From Roseiflexus sp. (GTDB lineage Bacteria > Chloroflexota > Chloroflexia > Chloroflexales > Roseiflexaceae), in contig JAGHYV010000026.1 in the NCBI GenBank assembly GCA_017743475.1, positions 1 to 54,822 on the forward strand: 54,822 nucleotides of DNA. The letters run 5' to 3'. This document shows, in pieces, positions 36,307 through 45,541 of this stretch; positions within the stretch are counted from its first letter, which is position 1, and each line of letters begins with the position of its first letter. Position numbers and translations under genes: made by a program. The notes under the pieces were generated by a model. The model was not told where the DNA came from. It searched no databases and worked only from the letters and a program-made list of their open reading frames with translations.

Positions 36307-36576
36307 GTGGCGCTGGAAAAAGACGAAAAAATGGCGATCATCGCCGACTATCAGATGCACAGCACCGACACCGGCTCGCCGCAGGTGCAGGTGGCGCTGC
36401 TGACAGAACGCATCAACGGGCTGATCGAGCATCTGAAAGTGCATCCGCACGACCATCATTCGCGGCGCGGATTGCTGAAATTGGTTGGTCGTCGTCGCCG
36501 ATTGCTGGCGTATCTCGCAAATCGGGACAAAGAGGCGTATCGCAGGTTAATTGATACTTTGGGATTGCGTCGCTAG
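36307..36576 (+). CDS. rpsO: ribosomal protein S15
   Basis: 89 aa, the standard S15 length, from GTG 36307 with AAGGAG 8 nt upstream. [20 protein letters not shown] and [21 protein letters not shown] are diagnostic. It binds 16S rRNA at the central domain. As in many bacteria it directly precedes pnp. Confidence 0.97.
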   Translation: MALEKDEKMAIIADYQMHSTDTGSPQVQVALLTERINGLIEHLKVHPHDHHSRRGLLKLVGRRRRLLAYLANRDKEAYRRLIDTLGLRR

Positions 36577-36632
36577 CATGGGGCTGATGGTGCGTGCGTC
36601 ACTCGTTCGTGATGCGTGTAGGTTGGGAAGGG

Positions 36633-36653
36633 CAAGGATGCATTGTATCCTTG
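36633..36653 (+). terminator. small hairpin after rpsO
   Basis: CAAGGAT (36633-36639), loop of 7, ATCCTTG (36647-36653), 57 bp past the rpsO stop. No T-tract; could be an mRNA 3' or processing element. Confidence 0.4.
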
Positions 36654-36721
36654 TCAGCTACCCTCAGCACGACGGGCAGTGTTACGCGCCTGGTTGGAAT
36701 AGTGAACAGGGGAAGTCTATG

Positions 36722-36745
36722 AGCCTGGGGTGCGTGCCCCAGGCT
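36722..36745 (+). terminator. terminator-like hairpin between rpsO and pnp
   Basis: AGCCTGGGG (36722-36730), loop TGCGTG, CCCCAGGCT (36737-36745), then TGCGTTTGTT. A perfect 9-bp stem; it may terminate or attenuate rpsO transcripts before pnp. Confidence 0.7.
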
Positions 36746-36766
36746 TGCGTTTGTTGGAGGTATAGT

Positions 36767-36837
36767 GCGGGGCTGTCGGGGATTGGAGTCTGCGGTCGAA
36801 CTCGTTCGACTGCGGACTCCAGTGCCTGACGCCCCGC
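36767..36837 (+). promoter_or_regulatory. long stem-loop in the pnp leader
   Basis: The inner arms 36785-36800 and 36805-36820 pair over 16 positions with two G-U-type changes around the loop CTCG. The outer arms GCGGGGC (36767-36773) and GCCCCGC (36831-36837) pair perfectly, with a further short helix between. The whole element ends 36 nt before the pnp start codon. In E. coli a double-stranded pnp leader is cut by RNase III and PNPase then represses its own mRNA; this element has the right place and shape for similar control. Confidence 0.6.
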
Positions 36838-36873
36838 GTTGGACTGGGGACGGTCCGTATGCAAGGAAGGATT

Positions 36874-39129
36874 ATGTCAGAACGTCAGATTCATTCAGTC
36901 AGTATGGAAATCGCGGGACGCACGCTTACCCTGGAGGCGGGGCGCTTTGCTGAACAGGCGAACGGCGCTGTTGTCGTGCGTTACGGCGATACGATGTTGC
37001 TGGCGACGGCGGTTGCATCGAAGGAACCGCGCGCTGACGCCGATTTCTTTCCGTTGACAGTCGATTACGAAGAGAAGATGTATGCTGCCGGCAAGATCCC
37101 CGGCAGCTTTTTCAAGCGCGAAGGGAAGCCGACCGATAGTGCGATCCTGACCGCGCGGCTCACCGATCGTCCACTGCGCCCCCTCTTCCCGGAAGGCTAC
37201 CGCAATGAGGTTCAGATTATCGTCACCACCTTTTCGATTGATATGGTGAACGATCCAGCGCCGCTGTCGATTATCGGTGCTTCGGCAGCGCTGGCAATCT
37301 CCGATATTCCGTTTCTCGGACCGGTCGGTGCAGTGCAGGTTGGGTACATCGATGGGAAGTTGCAGATCAACCCTGAGATGCCCAATATGCCGAACAGTGA
37401 CCTCGATCTGGTGGTTGCCGGAACAAAGGATGCGGTGCTGATGGTCGAAGCGGGGGCGAGGGAACTCCCGGAAGACCTGATGCTCGAAGCGATTATTCAG
37501 GGGCATCAGATATGCAAGCAGATTTGCGATTTGCAGAATGAACTGGTGCGCCTAGCTGGTCGCCCGAAACGCGAGTTCGTTCCGCCTCCAGTCGATACGT
37601 CACTGGAAGAAGCGATTCAGCATTGGTTGGGGAACCGGCTGTATGAGGCGATCACTGATCCAAACAAGATGGTACGTGAAGCGCAAACCGAAGCACTGAA
37701 GCAAGAAGTGATCGCGCATTTCACCGCCGACGAGCCGGAGGAGGAACTCGAGGCACGCATTGCTGCCGTTTCGAGAGCGTTCGAGAAGCTGCTCTACGAA
37801 GAGGTGCGGCGCATGATCCTCGAACGTGGCGAGCGCGTCGATGGGCGCGGTCCGAAGGACATTCGCCCGATTTCAATTGAGGTGGGGTTGATCCCACGTG
37901 TACACGGGTCGGGGCTGTTTACCCGCGGTCAGACGCAGGTGCTGACGCTGGCGACGCTCGGTTCGCCAGCTGAGGAGCAGCGCCTCGATGATCTGGGGAT
38001 TGAGACGACCAAACGCTATATCCATCACTACAACTTCCCGCCGTTCTGCACCGGCGAGGTGCGACGCCTGGGATCGCCGCGCCGACGCGATATTGGTCAT
38101 GGCGCACTGGCGGAACGTTCGTTGCTCGCAGTGCTGCCATCGAAGGAGGAGTTCCCCTATACGATGCGTCTGGTGTCGGAAACCCTCTCGTCGAACGGCT
38201 CCTCGTCGATGGCGTCGGTTTGTGGATCGTCGCTGGCACTGATGGACGCAGGTGTGCCGATCAAAGCGCCAGTTGCTGGTATAGCGATGGGGCTGATTAC
38301 CGGCAAGGACGGGCGCTGGTGCGTGCTTACCGATATCCAGGGGATCGAGGATCATCTGGGCGATATGGATTTCAAGGTTGCCGGAACGGCGAAGGGTGTC
38401 ACTGGTTTGCAGATGGATATCAAAACCACCGGTATCACCTACGAGATTATGCGTGAGGCATTTGCCCAGGCGCGCGAGGGTCGCCTATACATCCTCGAAA
38501 AAATGAATGCGGTGATCAGTGAGCCGCGCAAGGAACTGTCGCCATATGCGCCGCGTATTATTACCCTGCAGATCAACCCGGATAAGATTGGTGCGCTTAT
38601 CGGTCCGGGTGGAAAGACGATCCGGGGTATTACCGAAGCAACTGGCGCGCAGATCGACATCGAGGAGGATGGGCGGGTCTATATTTCGACACCTAATGCC
38701 GCAGCCGCGCAACAGGCAGTTGCGATGGTCGAGGCGCTGACTCGCGAGATCAAGGTTGGCGATATTTTCCTCGGCAAGGTGGTGCGTATCATGCCGTTTG
38801 GCGCATTCGTGAACCTTGCACCGGGGAAGGACGGCATGGTGCACGTCTCTGAACTCGATGTCGGGCGGGTTGAGAATATCGAGGACGTTATCAAGACTGG
38901 GGATGAGATCAACGTCATGGTGATCGGCATCGAACCCGGCACCGGCAAGGTCAGTCTCTCACGGCGAGCGCTGCTGACCGGTGAAACGGCGGAGGATCGG
39001 CGCGCGGCTGGCGCGGGGCGTGGACTGCGTGATAGTGGCGGACGGAGCAGTGGCAGCGACCGGGGCAGCGACCGGAGCAGCGATCGGGGTCCGCGTGGCG
39101 ATGACCGCCAGCGCCCGCGTCGACGGTAG
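36874..39129 (+). CDS. pnp: polyribonucleotide nucleotidyltransferase (PNPase)
   Basis: 751 aa. ATG 36874 is preferred over ATG 36859 because AAGGAAGG lies just before it. Order: first RNase PH-like domain (GDTMLLATAVASKEPRADAD, FFKREGKPTDSAILTARLTD), helical linker, second RNase PH-like domain with GSGLFTRGQTQVL and DIQGIEDHLGDMDFKVAGT, KH domain (IGALIGPGGKTIRGI), S1 domain (KVVRIMPFGAFVNLAPGKDG). The last 50 aa are a disordered Gly/Ser/Asp/Arg tail with SDRGSDRSSDRG repeats. It degrades RNA phosphorolytically from the 3' end. Confidence 0.97.
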   Translation: MSERQIHSVSMEIAGRTLTLEAGRFAEQANGAVVVRYGDTMLLATAVASKEPRADADFFPLTVDYEEKMYAAGKIPGSFFKREGKPTDSAILTARLTDRPLRPLFPEGYRNEVQIIVTTFSIDMVNDPAPLSIIGASAALAISDIPFLGPVGAVQVGYIDGKLQINPEMPNMPNSDLDLVVAGTKDAVLMVEAGARELPEDLMLEAIIQGHQICKQICDLQNELVRLAGRPKREFVPPPVDTSLEEAIQHWLGNRLYEAITDPNKMVREAQTEALKQEVIAHFTADEPEEELEARIAAVSRAFEKLLYEEVRRMILERGERVDGRGPKDIRPISIEVGLIPRVHGSGLFTRGQTQVLTLATLGSPAEEQRLDDLGIETTKRYIHHYNFPPFCTGEVRRLGSPRRRDIGHGALAERSLLAVLPSKEEFPYTMRLVSETLSSNGSSSMASVCGSSLALMDAGVPIKAPVAGIAMGLITGKDGRWCVLTDIQGIEDHLGDMDFKVAGTAKGVTGLQMDIKTTGITYEIMREAFAQAREGRLYILEKMNAVISEPRKELSPYAPRIITLQINPDKIGALIGPGGKTIRGITEATGAQIDIEEDGRVYISTPNAAAAQQAVAMVEALTREIKVGDIFLGKVVRIMPFGAFVNLAPGKDGMVHVSELDVGRVENIEDVIKTGDEINVMVIGIEPGTGKVSLSRRALLTGETAEDRRAAGAGRGLRDSGGRSSGSDRGSDRSSDRGPRGDDRQRPRRR

Positions 39130-39176
39130 GCGGTCGACACTAATAGTCGCCAGTTGACCATGATTTTTGTCGAAGA

Positions 39177-39206
39177 AGCGATGCTTATGGCATCGCTCTT
39201 TTCTTT
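39177..39206 (+). terminator. rho-independent terminator after pnp
   Basis: AGCGATGC (39177-39184), loop TTATG, GCATCGCT (39190-39197), then CTTTTCTTT. It lies 48 bp past the pnp stop. Confidence 0.8.
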
Positions 39207-39229
39207 GTGCGCTTCCAAGAAAGGATCCC

Positions 39230-39629
39230 GGGCGCTGGTCCCGGCCTTGCGTCGATCGCGCAACGATTGCAGTTGTCGGTGCAACGACATTGCTCGCCTG
39301 TGAGACATGCTCGCCGGAACAGGCGTATGAGGCGTTCGATCTCGATACGCTGCTGTCGCTCCTTAGTAGCGCTGTCCAAACTGATGTTCCAGCCATACTG
39401 TTTTTGCAGAGTCTTATTCCGGCGTTAGCGCAACCTGAACACAGTGTGGTTGGTGCTGGCACGGCTTCGACACCGGCGGGCAATCTGACGCTGCTTGGTT
39501 CGGTCGCCGATCTAAATCGTCGCCGAAGTTGCGGCGCGCTGGGAGGTGCAGTTGACGTTTGGAGCGTATCTGCGCGCGGGTGTGCCGATTGCCATCCTGA
39601 CACTGCTGGTCGCGTTTGTGCTAGTGTGA
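39230..39629 (+). pseudogene. remnant of an ArsB/SLC13-type anion permease
   Basis: From about 39251 one frame reads DRATIAVVGATTLLACETCS then PEQAYEAFDLDTLLSLL, the first part of an ion-transporter superfamily permease. It passes directly into ALAQPEHSVVGAGTASTPAG and NLTLLGSVADL, which belong to the C-terminal part of such permeases. After a frameshift near 39510, VAEVAARWEVQLTFGAYLRA and GVPIAILTLLVAFVLV continue to TGA 39627-39629. Full-length members have about 400-450 aa, so most of the middle is deleted. Confidence 0.65.
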
Positions 39630-39691
39630 GTCGTATGCCCGTAAGGGGAAAGCTGGTTGCCACAGACAATTGCACCAGAACGTTTGTAGGT

Positions 39692-40387
39692 TTATACGAG
39701 ACGTGGTATCACGAAAATATCGACGATCATCGAGACCATCGTCAAACTGTGAAGCGCGACTGCAGCCCATACATTGCGGGTTTTCAGCGCTAGGTAACCG
39801 CCAGCGATGCCGATCGGCAATCCCATGGCAGCCATCATCGCCCGCTCGATCATATCCACCGGGGCAACGGCGAAGTGGTTCAGTGCGTAGGCAACAGTGG
39901 TGAGCAGCACTGCCAGATGGCGGTTCATTCCGGCGTCGTGCAAACCCGAAAGAAGTACGCCGCGCCACAGGAACTCTTCCGCCAGCACAAGCAGCGGAAA
40001 GAAAAAGGCCAGGCGCATACCGATCAGGATCTCTTCCATCTGCGCCATCGGCGCACCACCTGAACGGTAGTACATGTACGTATTGATATTGTCGATCACC
40101 AGCAGCGCCAGACCGATGCCGCTGCCCCACGCCAGCGCCCGCTTTAGCCCGCGCCCGGTGATCCACATGGTATCCCACAGTCTATCGCGTATCCCCAACA
40201 CCAGAGCAATGGCAAGCGAGCCGATTACGTAGAGGAAGAGAGCGGGCCACTCTGCCAGCGGGGTAAAGTGACCAACAAGCCCGACGAGCCAGACCAATCC
40301 GGCCAGCGCAAGACCTACCATCAGGCGGATGCGCACCGATGATTGTTCTGCCGCAAGGGATGCGTTGCTGCTCAGCATCCGTTCCAT
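39692..40387 (-). CDS. CPBP-family intramembrane protease
   Basis: 231 aa, six to eight hydrophobic segments. The CPBP (CAAX protease and bacteriocin-processing) motif EExxxR is present in VLAEEFLWRGVLLSGL, the second motif in AYALNHFAV and the third in VWAAVALHSLTMVS. The start ATG 40385-40387 is preceded by AAAGGATGG. Function in this organism unknown; relatives are Rce1-like proteases or protein-maturation enzymes. Confidence 0.83.
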   Translation of the reverse strand: MERMLSSNASLAAEQSSVRIRLMVGLALAGLVWLVGLVGHFTPLAEWPALFLYVIGSLAIALVLGIRDRLWDTMWITGRGLKRALAWGSGIGLALLVIDNINTYMYYRSGGAPMAQMEEILIGMRLAFFFPLLVLAEEFLWRGVLLSGLHDAGMNRHLAVLLTTVAYALNHFAVAPVDMIERAMMAAMGLPIGIAGGYLALKTRNVWAAVALHSLTMVSMIVDIFVIPRLV

Positions 40388-40487
40388 AACGCCATCCTTT
40401 CGGTTTGCATGTGGCAGTCGGAACGTCCGCTATTATACACCGCACCGGCGTTGTGTTTCACCAGTTCTGCGCAATGCGCAATGAGTC

Positions 40488-41565
40488 TCATCTCTCCCCA
40501 TCTGTCGTCCACACCCGCAGACCCATCCGGCTGAGGTAGATCGGGATAGGCTGGAAGAGTGGACTGAAGCGTTGAATGTCGCGGAGCAGCGCGCGATTGG
40601 CGCCGGCGTCAGGTCCGCAGAGGAGTGTCAGCGAGCCGCCTTCACCGCCAGCACCGTTGACTTTCCATCCCAGGACGCCGTGCTCGTGGACAAGCGCAAT
40701 CACTGCATCGGCATCGGCATTGACGAGCGCAGGATAGAGAGCGCACTGGGCGTCGGTGTTGTCGATCATCGCCCGACCAAGCGCAGCGAAGTCGCCGGCG
40801 TAGAGTGCATCGCGAGCGCGGATGGCGCAGCGGCGCAGCACTTCAAGTTGGGGAGAAGCGTCGCCCTCGTGTTCCAGCACTGCAATTACCTGCTCATGCA
40901 CCGCTGACGAACTATGGGTGCGACCGAGGAAGATCAGCACCAGACGGCGTTCCAATTTCCACCAGATGGCGTTGGGAATGCGCATCTGCGAAACAGTCGC
41001 ATAGGGATGGTGAAACATCTCGATGAAATTGATCCCGCCGTATGCCGAGCAAAGTTGATCCTGGATGCCGCTCTGCAACCCCAATCGTTGCGTCTCGACC
41101 CGGTGCGCGGCGTAGGCGATTTCGTGCGGTGTCATCCTGCCGGGGGTCAGTGCATCGAGCGCACCGATCAGCGCAACAGTGACGGCGGCTGATGTACCGG
41201 TCGACGCACCCGCTGGCACATCAGAGAAGATGGTGATCTCCAGCGCTACATTGTCGGGTAGCGGAACTTCGTTGATCGCGGCTTCGAGCAGCGAATGACG
41301 CACGTGATCGATGCTGCCCGGCAGAACGACGTAGCGCTCGCCGTAGTTCTCGGCATGCAGCATGATCTGATGCTCACGGATGTGGCGCGGAAATACTGCG
41401 ACCTGCACTTCGACGTATGGATAGACGCCAATGTTGAAAATAGTCCCATGCCCGGCAAAACCAGGTGTCGGTCCACCCGCCGAGGTCGCAGATACGAATG
41501 GGCGCAATCCCGTTAATGATGCGATCAGGCTTTGCGGAAGAAGATGTACTCATGTCTGAAGACAT
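40488..41565 (-). CDS. GHMP-family sugar kinase (HddA-like), single frameshift near the N-terminus
   Basis: The natural start is ATG 41563-41565 (GGAGG upstream): MSSDMSTSSSAKPDRIINGI then APIRICDLGGWTDTWF. The frame then breaks at AAAA 41457-41460 (plus strand); with three A the protein would continue AGHGTIFNIGVYPYVEVQV. The rest is intact, about 358 aa in total: the ATP-binding motif is PAGASTGTSAAVTVALIGAL, then GLQSGIQDQLCSAYGGINF and the C-terminal GHMP motif NGAGGEGGSLTLL. It resembles D-glycero-alpha-D-manno-heptose 7-phosphate kinase and related kinases. The break may be a sequencing error, slippage at a homopolymer, or a recent mutation. Confidence 0.75.
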
Positions 41566-41821
41566 AGAAGCCTCCGATCAGCGCGATCATGCCAGATCGC
41601 TATCGGCGCATTTGCCGCCGATCATCAGCGCCAGATAGCGCTATTCAAGAACGGGTGCAACTTGCGCGACAACGTCGCCAGGCATCGCCAGAAATGTTCC
41701 AACCGATGGCGCGTTCGTCAGGTCGCGTGGATCATCACTGAAGCGGATAATTATCGTAGCAGGGCGGATGCGGGATGGCGAGTCGCGCAGAACGACACTC
41801 ATACCGCTCTGGGAGTGCTGT

Positions 41822-42184
41822 CTAGTCAAGGGTTGCAATGTCGCCGACTTCGAGGGTGCACGCAGCGCTGTACCGGTCAGGTTTGTGCGTTAGTGTGGCG
41901 CGTGTTTGTGCGATAACTGCCGGGTTAAGTTCAATGCCGATGGTGTAGTGTTCCAGGCAGCGCCCTTTGGACAGTGCGGCGCTGGAGCTGGAAAACGGGT
42001 TGATCACCAGATCGCTGCGACAGGTATAGCGTCGCAGCGACTGATAGGTAGAACCCGGTGTGGTGCGTTCCGCTTGCATCGCACAGTCGTCGTTTGCTGG
42101 AGGCAGTGACATCCGTCTCGTCGGCAGGAGTTCGCAGGGAGTGTGAAGGGTCATCGATCCGCTGCCAGATCGTGGTGAGCGCAT
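41822..42184 (-). pseudogene. fragment of a DNA methyltransferase
   Basis: The frame reads DLVINPFSSSSAALSKG and HYTIGIELNPAVIAQTRATL, matching the final AdoMet-binding block of N4-cytosine/N6-adenine methylases (D.V.DPF.GSGT ... IGIE.NP.Y). No catalytic DPPY/SPPY motif or complete domain is found upstream; preceding frames to about 42340 look degraded. A second short open frame at 41641-41838 is unrecognised. Together 41566-42401 appears to be decaying DNA with no intact gene. Confidence 0.5.
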
Positions 42185-42401
42185 TGCGTACCATCGTCAC
42201 CGACTTCGGAATCGTGCAGTCGCGTCAGGTGTGGCAGATCATCCGGATCGGCGCTCTTAGCGGGTTGGCGTGTCGGAAAAAGCGGGCGTGCCATGAGTGT
42301 TGACACTCGCGAGGCAGAAAACGATTTCAAAACCAGCATGGCGCGTCAGCAGCGTAAAATGCAAAGGGTTGCATAATACTTACCCTAGAATCATGCAACC
42401 T

Positions 42402-44123
42402 TCACATAGACAACGATCCTTTACGAAAATCGGTTGTACCGATCAGCACATTGACAAGAACCGGCTTGCCGCGAGCTGCAGATTGTCGTGCCTGTTGCAG
42501 GGTCCCTTCTACCAGTTCCGGATCATCGATGCGGTACCCAACAGCGCCAAACCCGGCTGCCACCTGATCATAGTCGCTATGCGTCAGCCTGGTTGCAACA
42601 TCATCGTGCAACAGTTCTACCTGCTCACGGGCGATCTGCGTCCACCCGGCATCATTTCCAACAACGGCGATCACCGGGATGTTGTGACGTGTAAACGTAT
42701 CGAACTCGGCGATACTATAGCCGACGGAGCCATCGCCGTAGATCAGCCAGACATCAGCGTTAGGGCGACAGAGTTTCGCGCCGAGCGCAAATCCTGCGCC
42801 GACTCCCAGCGTGCCGAACGGTCCTGGATCGAGCCAGCTCAACGGACGGCGCGGTCGAACGATGTACGACGCCGTCGCCACAAAATCGCCGCCATCGGCG
42901 ACAATGACACTGTTGTCGCTCAGTGCGTTGTTGATCATTCGACAGAGGTAGAGAGGATTGACATACGCTGTTTGCTGATTGGACAGGCGGATAATCTCTG
43001 CCTCACGTCCGGCGTCACGCTGGCGCAATGTTTCCCGCCACCGCTCCAGGTGGTTGACGGATGCCTGGTTCGACAGCCGACAGATGAAATGCGCCGGATC
43101 GCCCAGGACTGCAAGATGAGGACGACGGTTCAGCATCAGATCGGTACGGCTCCGATTGGCGGCGATGATCCTGGTGTGGCGCGGAATATGATTGCCATAG
43201 TCGAGGCGAAAGTCGCATGGGACGCCAGCGAGAATGACCAGATCCGCCTCGCGGAGCGCTTCGCGTCGCCGATGACGCATCTGCAACGGATGATTTGCTC
43301 CTAATAACCCGCGCGCCATGCCTGAAAGATAGACTGGTATGCCAGTTGCGGTGATAGCGCGCGCCAGTGCATCGACAGACGCAGGATCGATCACAGCCTG
43401 GCTCCCTGCCAGAAGCAACGGACGCTCTGACATCGCCAGGGAGAGTCCGGCTGCGCGTATGTCGCGCTGGTCTGGTTCGCGCTGCGGAACGGAGCGCGGC
43501 TTTACCAGCGGTTGTTTCTGAGCGCCAGCGAACAAGAGGTGAACCCATATGCTACGGGAGACCCAGGCAGCCCATTGCGTCGGGGATCGACCGATGCGCT
43601 TGAGACCATACCACTGGCGCACCACTTGCTCATCGTACAGCAGATCGATGGGGAGTTCGACGAACACTGGTCCGGGAACGCCATCACGAGCGCGGAAGAA
43701 CGCCTCCTCCAGCGTCGGGATAATATCGCGCACACGTCGCACTGACCAACGCCATTTCGTGAGCGACTTCATCAGTGTCATCTGGTCGATGTCCTGGAGC
43801 GCGCCACGCCCGCGCAGCGCTGTCGCCGTAGCACCACCGATCAGCACCAGCGGCGATTGCGCCATCTGCGCATTTTTGATCGCAGTGATGGTATTCGTCA
43901 CCCCTGGACCAGCAGTAACGACGGCGACGCCGGGAATGCCAGTCAGGCGCGCAACAGCGTCGGCAGCGAAGACGGCAGTCGCCTCGTGGCGGGTGTCGAT
44001 CACCCGAATGCCGCGTTGGTGACAGCCAACCAGAACAGGAGCGATATGCCCGCCGGTCAACGTAAAAACGAAGCGCACACCATGCGCCTGGAGCGCCCGA
44101 GCCACCAGATCTCCACCATGCAT
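42402..44123 (-). CDS. thiamine diphosphate-dependent enzyme, ILVBL / 2-hydroxyacyl-CoA lyase-like
   Basis: 573 aa from ATG 44121-44123 ([20 protein letters not shown]). All three ThDP-enzyme domains are present: Pyr domain with catalytic Glu in [14 protein letters not shown] and [20 protein letters not shown]; central domain; PP domain with the ThDP/Mg motif [34 protein letters not shown] is close to mammalian ILVBL and oxalyl-CoA decarboxylase-type enzymes rather than to classical acetolactate synthase; there is no adjacent ilvN-type small subunit. Reaction: probably C-C cleavage or ligation of 2-hydroxy- or 2-oxoacids. Confidence 0.85.
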   Translation of the reverse strand: MHGGDLVARALQAHGVRFVFTLTGGHIAPVLVGCHQRGIRVIDTRHEATAVFAADAVARLTGIPGVAVVTAGPGVTNTITAIKNAQMAQSPLVLIGGATATALRGRGALQDIDQMTLMKSLTKWRWSVRRVRDIIPTLEEAFFRARDGVPGPVFVELPIDLLYDEQVVRQWYGLKRIGRSPTQWAAWVSRSIWVHLLFAGAQKQPLVKPRSVPQREPDQRDIRAAGLSLAMSERPLLLAGSQAVIDPASVDALARAITATGIPVYLSGMARGLLGANHPLQMRHRRREALREADLVILAGVPCDFRLDYGNHIPRHTRIIAANRSRTDLMLNRRPHLAVLGDPAHFICRLSNQASVNHLERWRETLRQRDAGREAEIIRLSNQQTAYVNPLYLCRMINNALSDNSVIVADGGDFVATASYIVRPRRPLSWLDPGPFGTLGVGAGFALGAKLCRPNADVWLIYGDGSVGYSIAEFDTFTRHNIPVIAVVGNDAGWTQIAREQVELLHDDVATRLTHSDYDQVAAGFGAVGYRIDDPELVEGTLQQARQSAARGKPVLVNVLIGTTDFRKGSLSM

Positions 44124-44255
44124 ACGGTCACTCGCGACTGCACATAAAATGCACAAACTCTGCCGTAACTGCTCATAGTATACTGCATGTCACATCGCGT
44201 CATACACGCGGTGCAGCGGCAACGCATAACGACAACAAGAGGCAGGAGGAATTCA

Positions 44256-44576
44256 ATGACAGCGCAGTCGTCAACCGAAACCATCACTGTCGATGGAGGC
44301 GCTATGGTCGAGCAACTCCGACGACGCATTACCGGGAGCAATGTGCAACGAGTCGTGGTCAAGCAGGGGCTTCAACCCGTCGCAGCCTTTCCAGCTATTG
44401 GTGGCATGCTTTCGGCAGCGGTCCAGTCTGCCATTGGCGCGCTGGCAGTTGCGCTCGCCGATTGCACAATTGAGATCGAGCGGGTGGCGGCGGAAGAGAG
44501 CACGCACGACTCCGAACTCGATACGACAGGTATCCGCTGGATCGGTGTCGCGCCGGCTCCTGAAGGAGTTTACTGA
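44256..44576 (+). CDS. DUF4342 domain protein
   Basis: 106 aa from ATG 44256 with GGAGGA upstream. TITVDGGAMVEQLRRRITGS, NVQRVVVKQG and AIGALAVALADCTIEIER follow the DUF4342 pattern (LV..V..LI.EGNVRRI.IK ... IGALAALL....IEVER). The middle is hydrophobic (GGMLSAAVQSAIGALAVALA), so it may touch the membrane. Function unknown. It diverges from the ThDP enzyme gene. Confidence 0.75.
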   Translation: MTAQSSTETITVDGGAMVEQLRRRITGSNVQRVVVKQGLQPVAAFPAIGGMLSAAVQSAIGALAVALADCTIEIERVAAEESTHDSELDTTGIRWIGVAPAPEGVY

Positions 44577-44693
44577 TCTGGTCAGGTGTTCTCCCTGTCG
44601 GATATAGCGCCCGTCTGAAAACCCCTTGTTGGCTGAAGACTCGTAGCACGTTCAGTTCGGTTTGAGGGGCGCCTATCCCGGCAGTGTCTATAC

Positions 44694-44729
44694 CCAGGGG
44701 GCATCTGTGGATGTCCCCTGGAGTGTTTT
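44694..44729 (+). terminator. rho-independent terminator after the DUF4342 gene
   Basis: CCAGGGGGCATC (44694-44705), loop TGTG, GATGTCCCCTGG (44710-44721), one G-U pair, followed by AGTGTTTT. It lies 118 bp past the DUF4342 stop. Confidence 0.75.
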
Positions 44730-45541
44730 CCGGTAAACCCGCACTCCCTATATTCCCCTTTGCCGCGTGGTATCAAATCTTGTAGAACACTCCGTCGGTA
44801 CATTTGTACTCGTACCCAATCTGCACTGTCTGCCACGGAGCACAGGCGGGACGATCCCGTGACGCGCCCGAGGGCAAGATGCCCTCGCTCCTGTAATGGG
44901 TTACGCCGCTGCATCCGGGCGCAACGTCCACGCACCCGGCATGCATGTGGTTCAATAAATTATCGGTCCTGTTTGTGTTTCCAGGATCGACCCAAAGACC
45001 AGCCACAGGTCCTGCCCTCTCGCGCGGCGCCATTGAGCGATTATCTCTACCAGCACCCTGAAGTGGTCGCCAGATGCTTCCCCCTGTAACCAGATGCTTC
45101 CCCCTATAAGGGTCATCCGTTTGCTTCTGCGCGTGTCTGGAAGGCGGCATCAGCGCGTTTGACAGGCATCCCAGATGCGCATTCTTATAGCATTTCTCGG
45201 ATACGTCGACCCCTGTCAGAGCCTGTCGTGTTGCGCAAGGCGCCCGCTTCCGGCGAAGTGTAGACCAAAATGTATGTCGGTCATCGCGTGGGAGCGCGCC
45301 ATTCCCAGGAGTGTTCAACTTTGTCCAAGAGGTTCGACTTTTGTGAGAACTGCTATATGACATCCACCTGTTCTCTCGTCCATGGATGTGACCCTAAAAC
45401 GGAGAGTTGTCGATTCTCTTCTGTTTTCCGATGTAATGTTGATAGTATGTTTACGAAACATTCGAACGTGTTTATCTCCGCCCTTCCTGTGGTTCTGGCG
45501 TGAGGCACACAGGCGTCGTTGAGAAAGAGTGTGGCAGTGCT
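44730..45541. other. gene-poor stretch with a dispersed repeat
   Basis: About 810 bp between the terminator and fixA. It holds the second copy of the dispersed repeat (45165-45358), a doubled phrase CCAGATGCTTCCCCCT (45071-45086 and 45092-45107), and then presumably the fix promoter. Minus-strand open frames here were not convincing. Confidence 0.6.
45165..45358 (-). repeat. dispersed repeat, copy B (inverted relative to copy A)
   Basis: Its reverse complement aligns with 8400-8672 in two blocks: GCAGTTCTCACAAA onward, and CGCCGGAAGCGGGCGCC through GACAGGGGTC to GAGAAATGCTATAA. It lacks the hairpin-containing middle of copy A. Confidence 0.8.

Noticed and set aside
35363-36403. Plus-strand open frame of 346 codons antisense to the CYTH-CHAD gene
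   Set aside because: It is a shadow of the CYTH domain and runs into rpsO in another frame.
44773-45363. Minus-strand open frame of 196 codons
   Set aside because: It runs across the dispersed repeat, has no recognisable domain, and its composition is not like the neighbouring genes. The end YEYKCTDGVFYKI is curious but too short to support a call.
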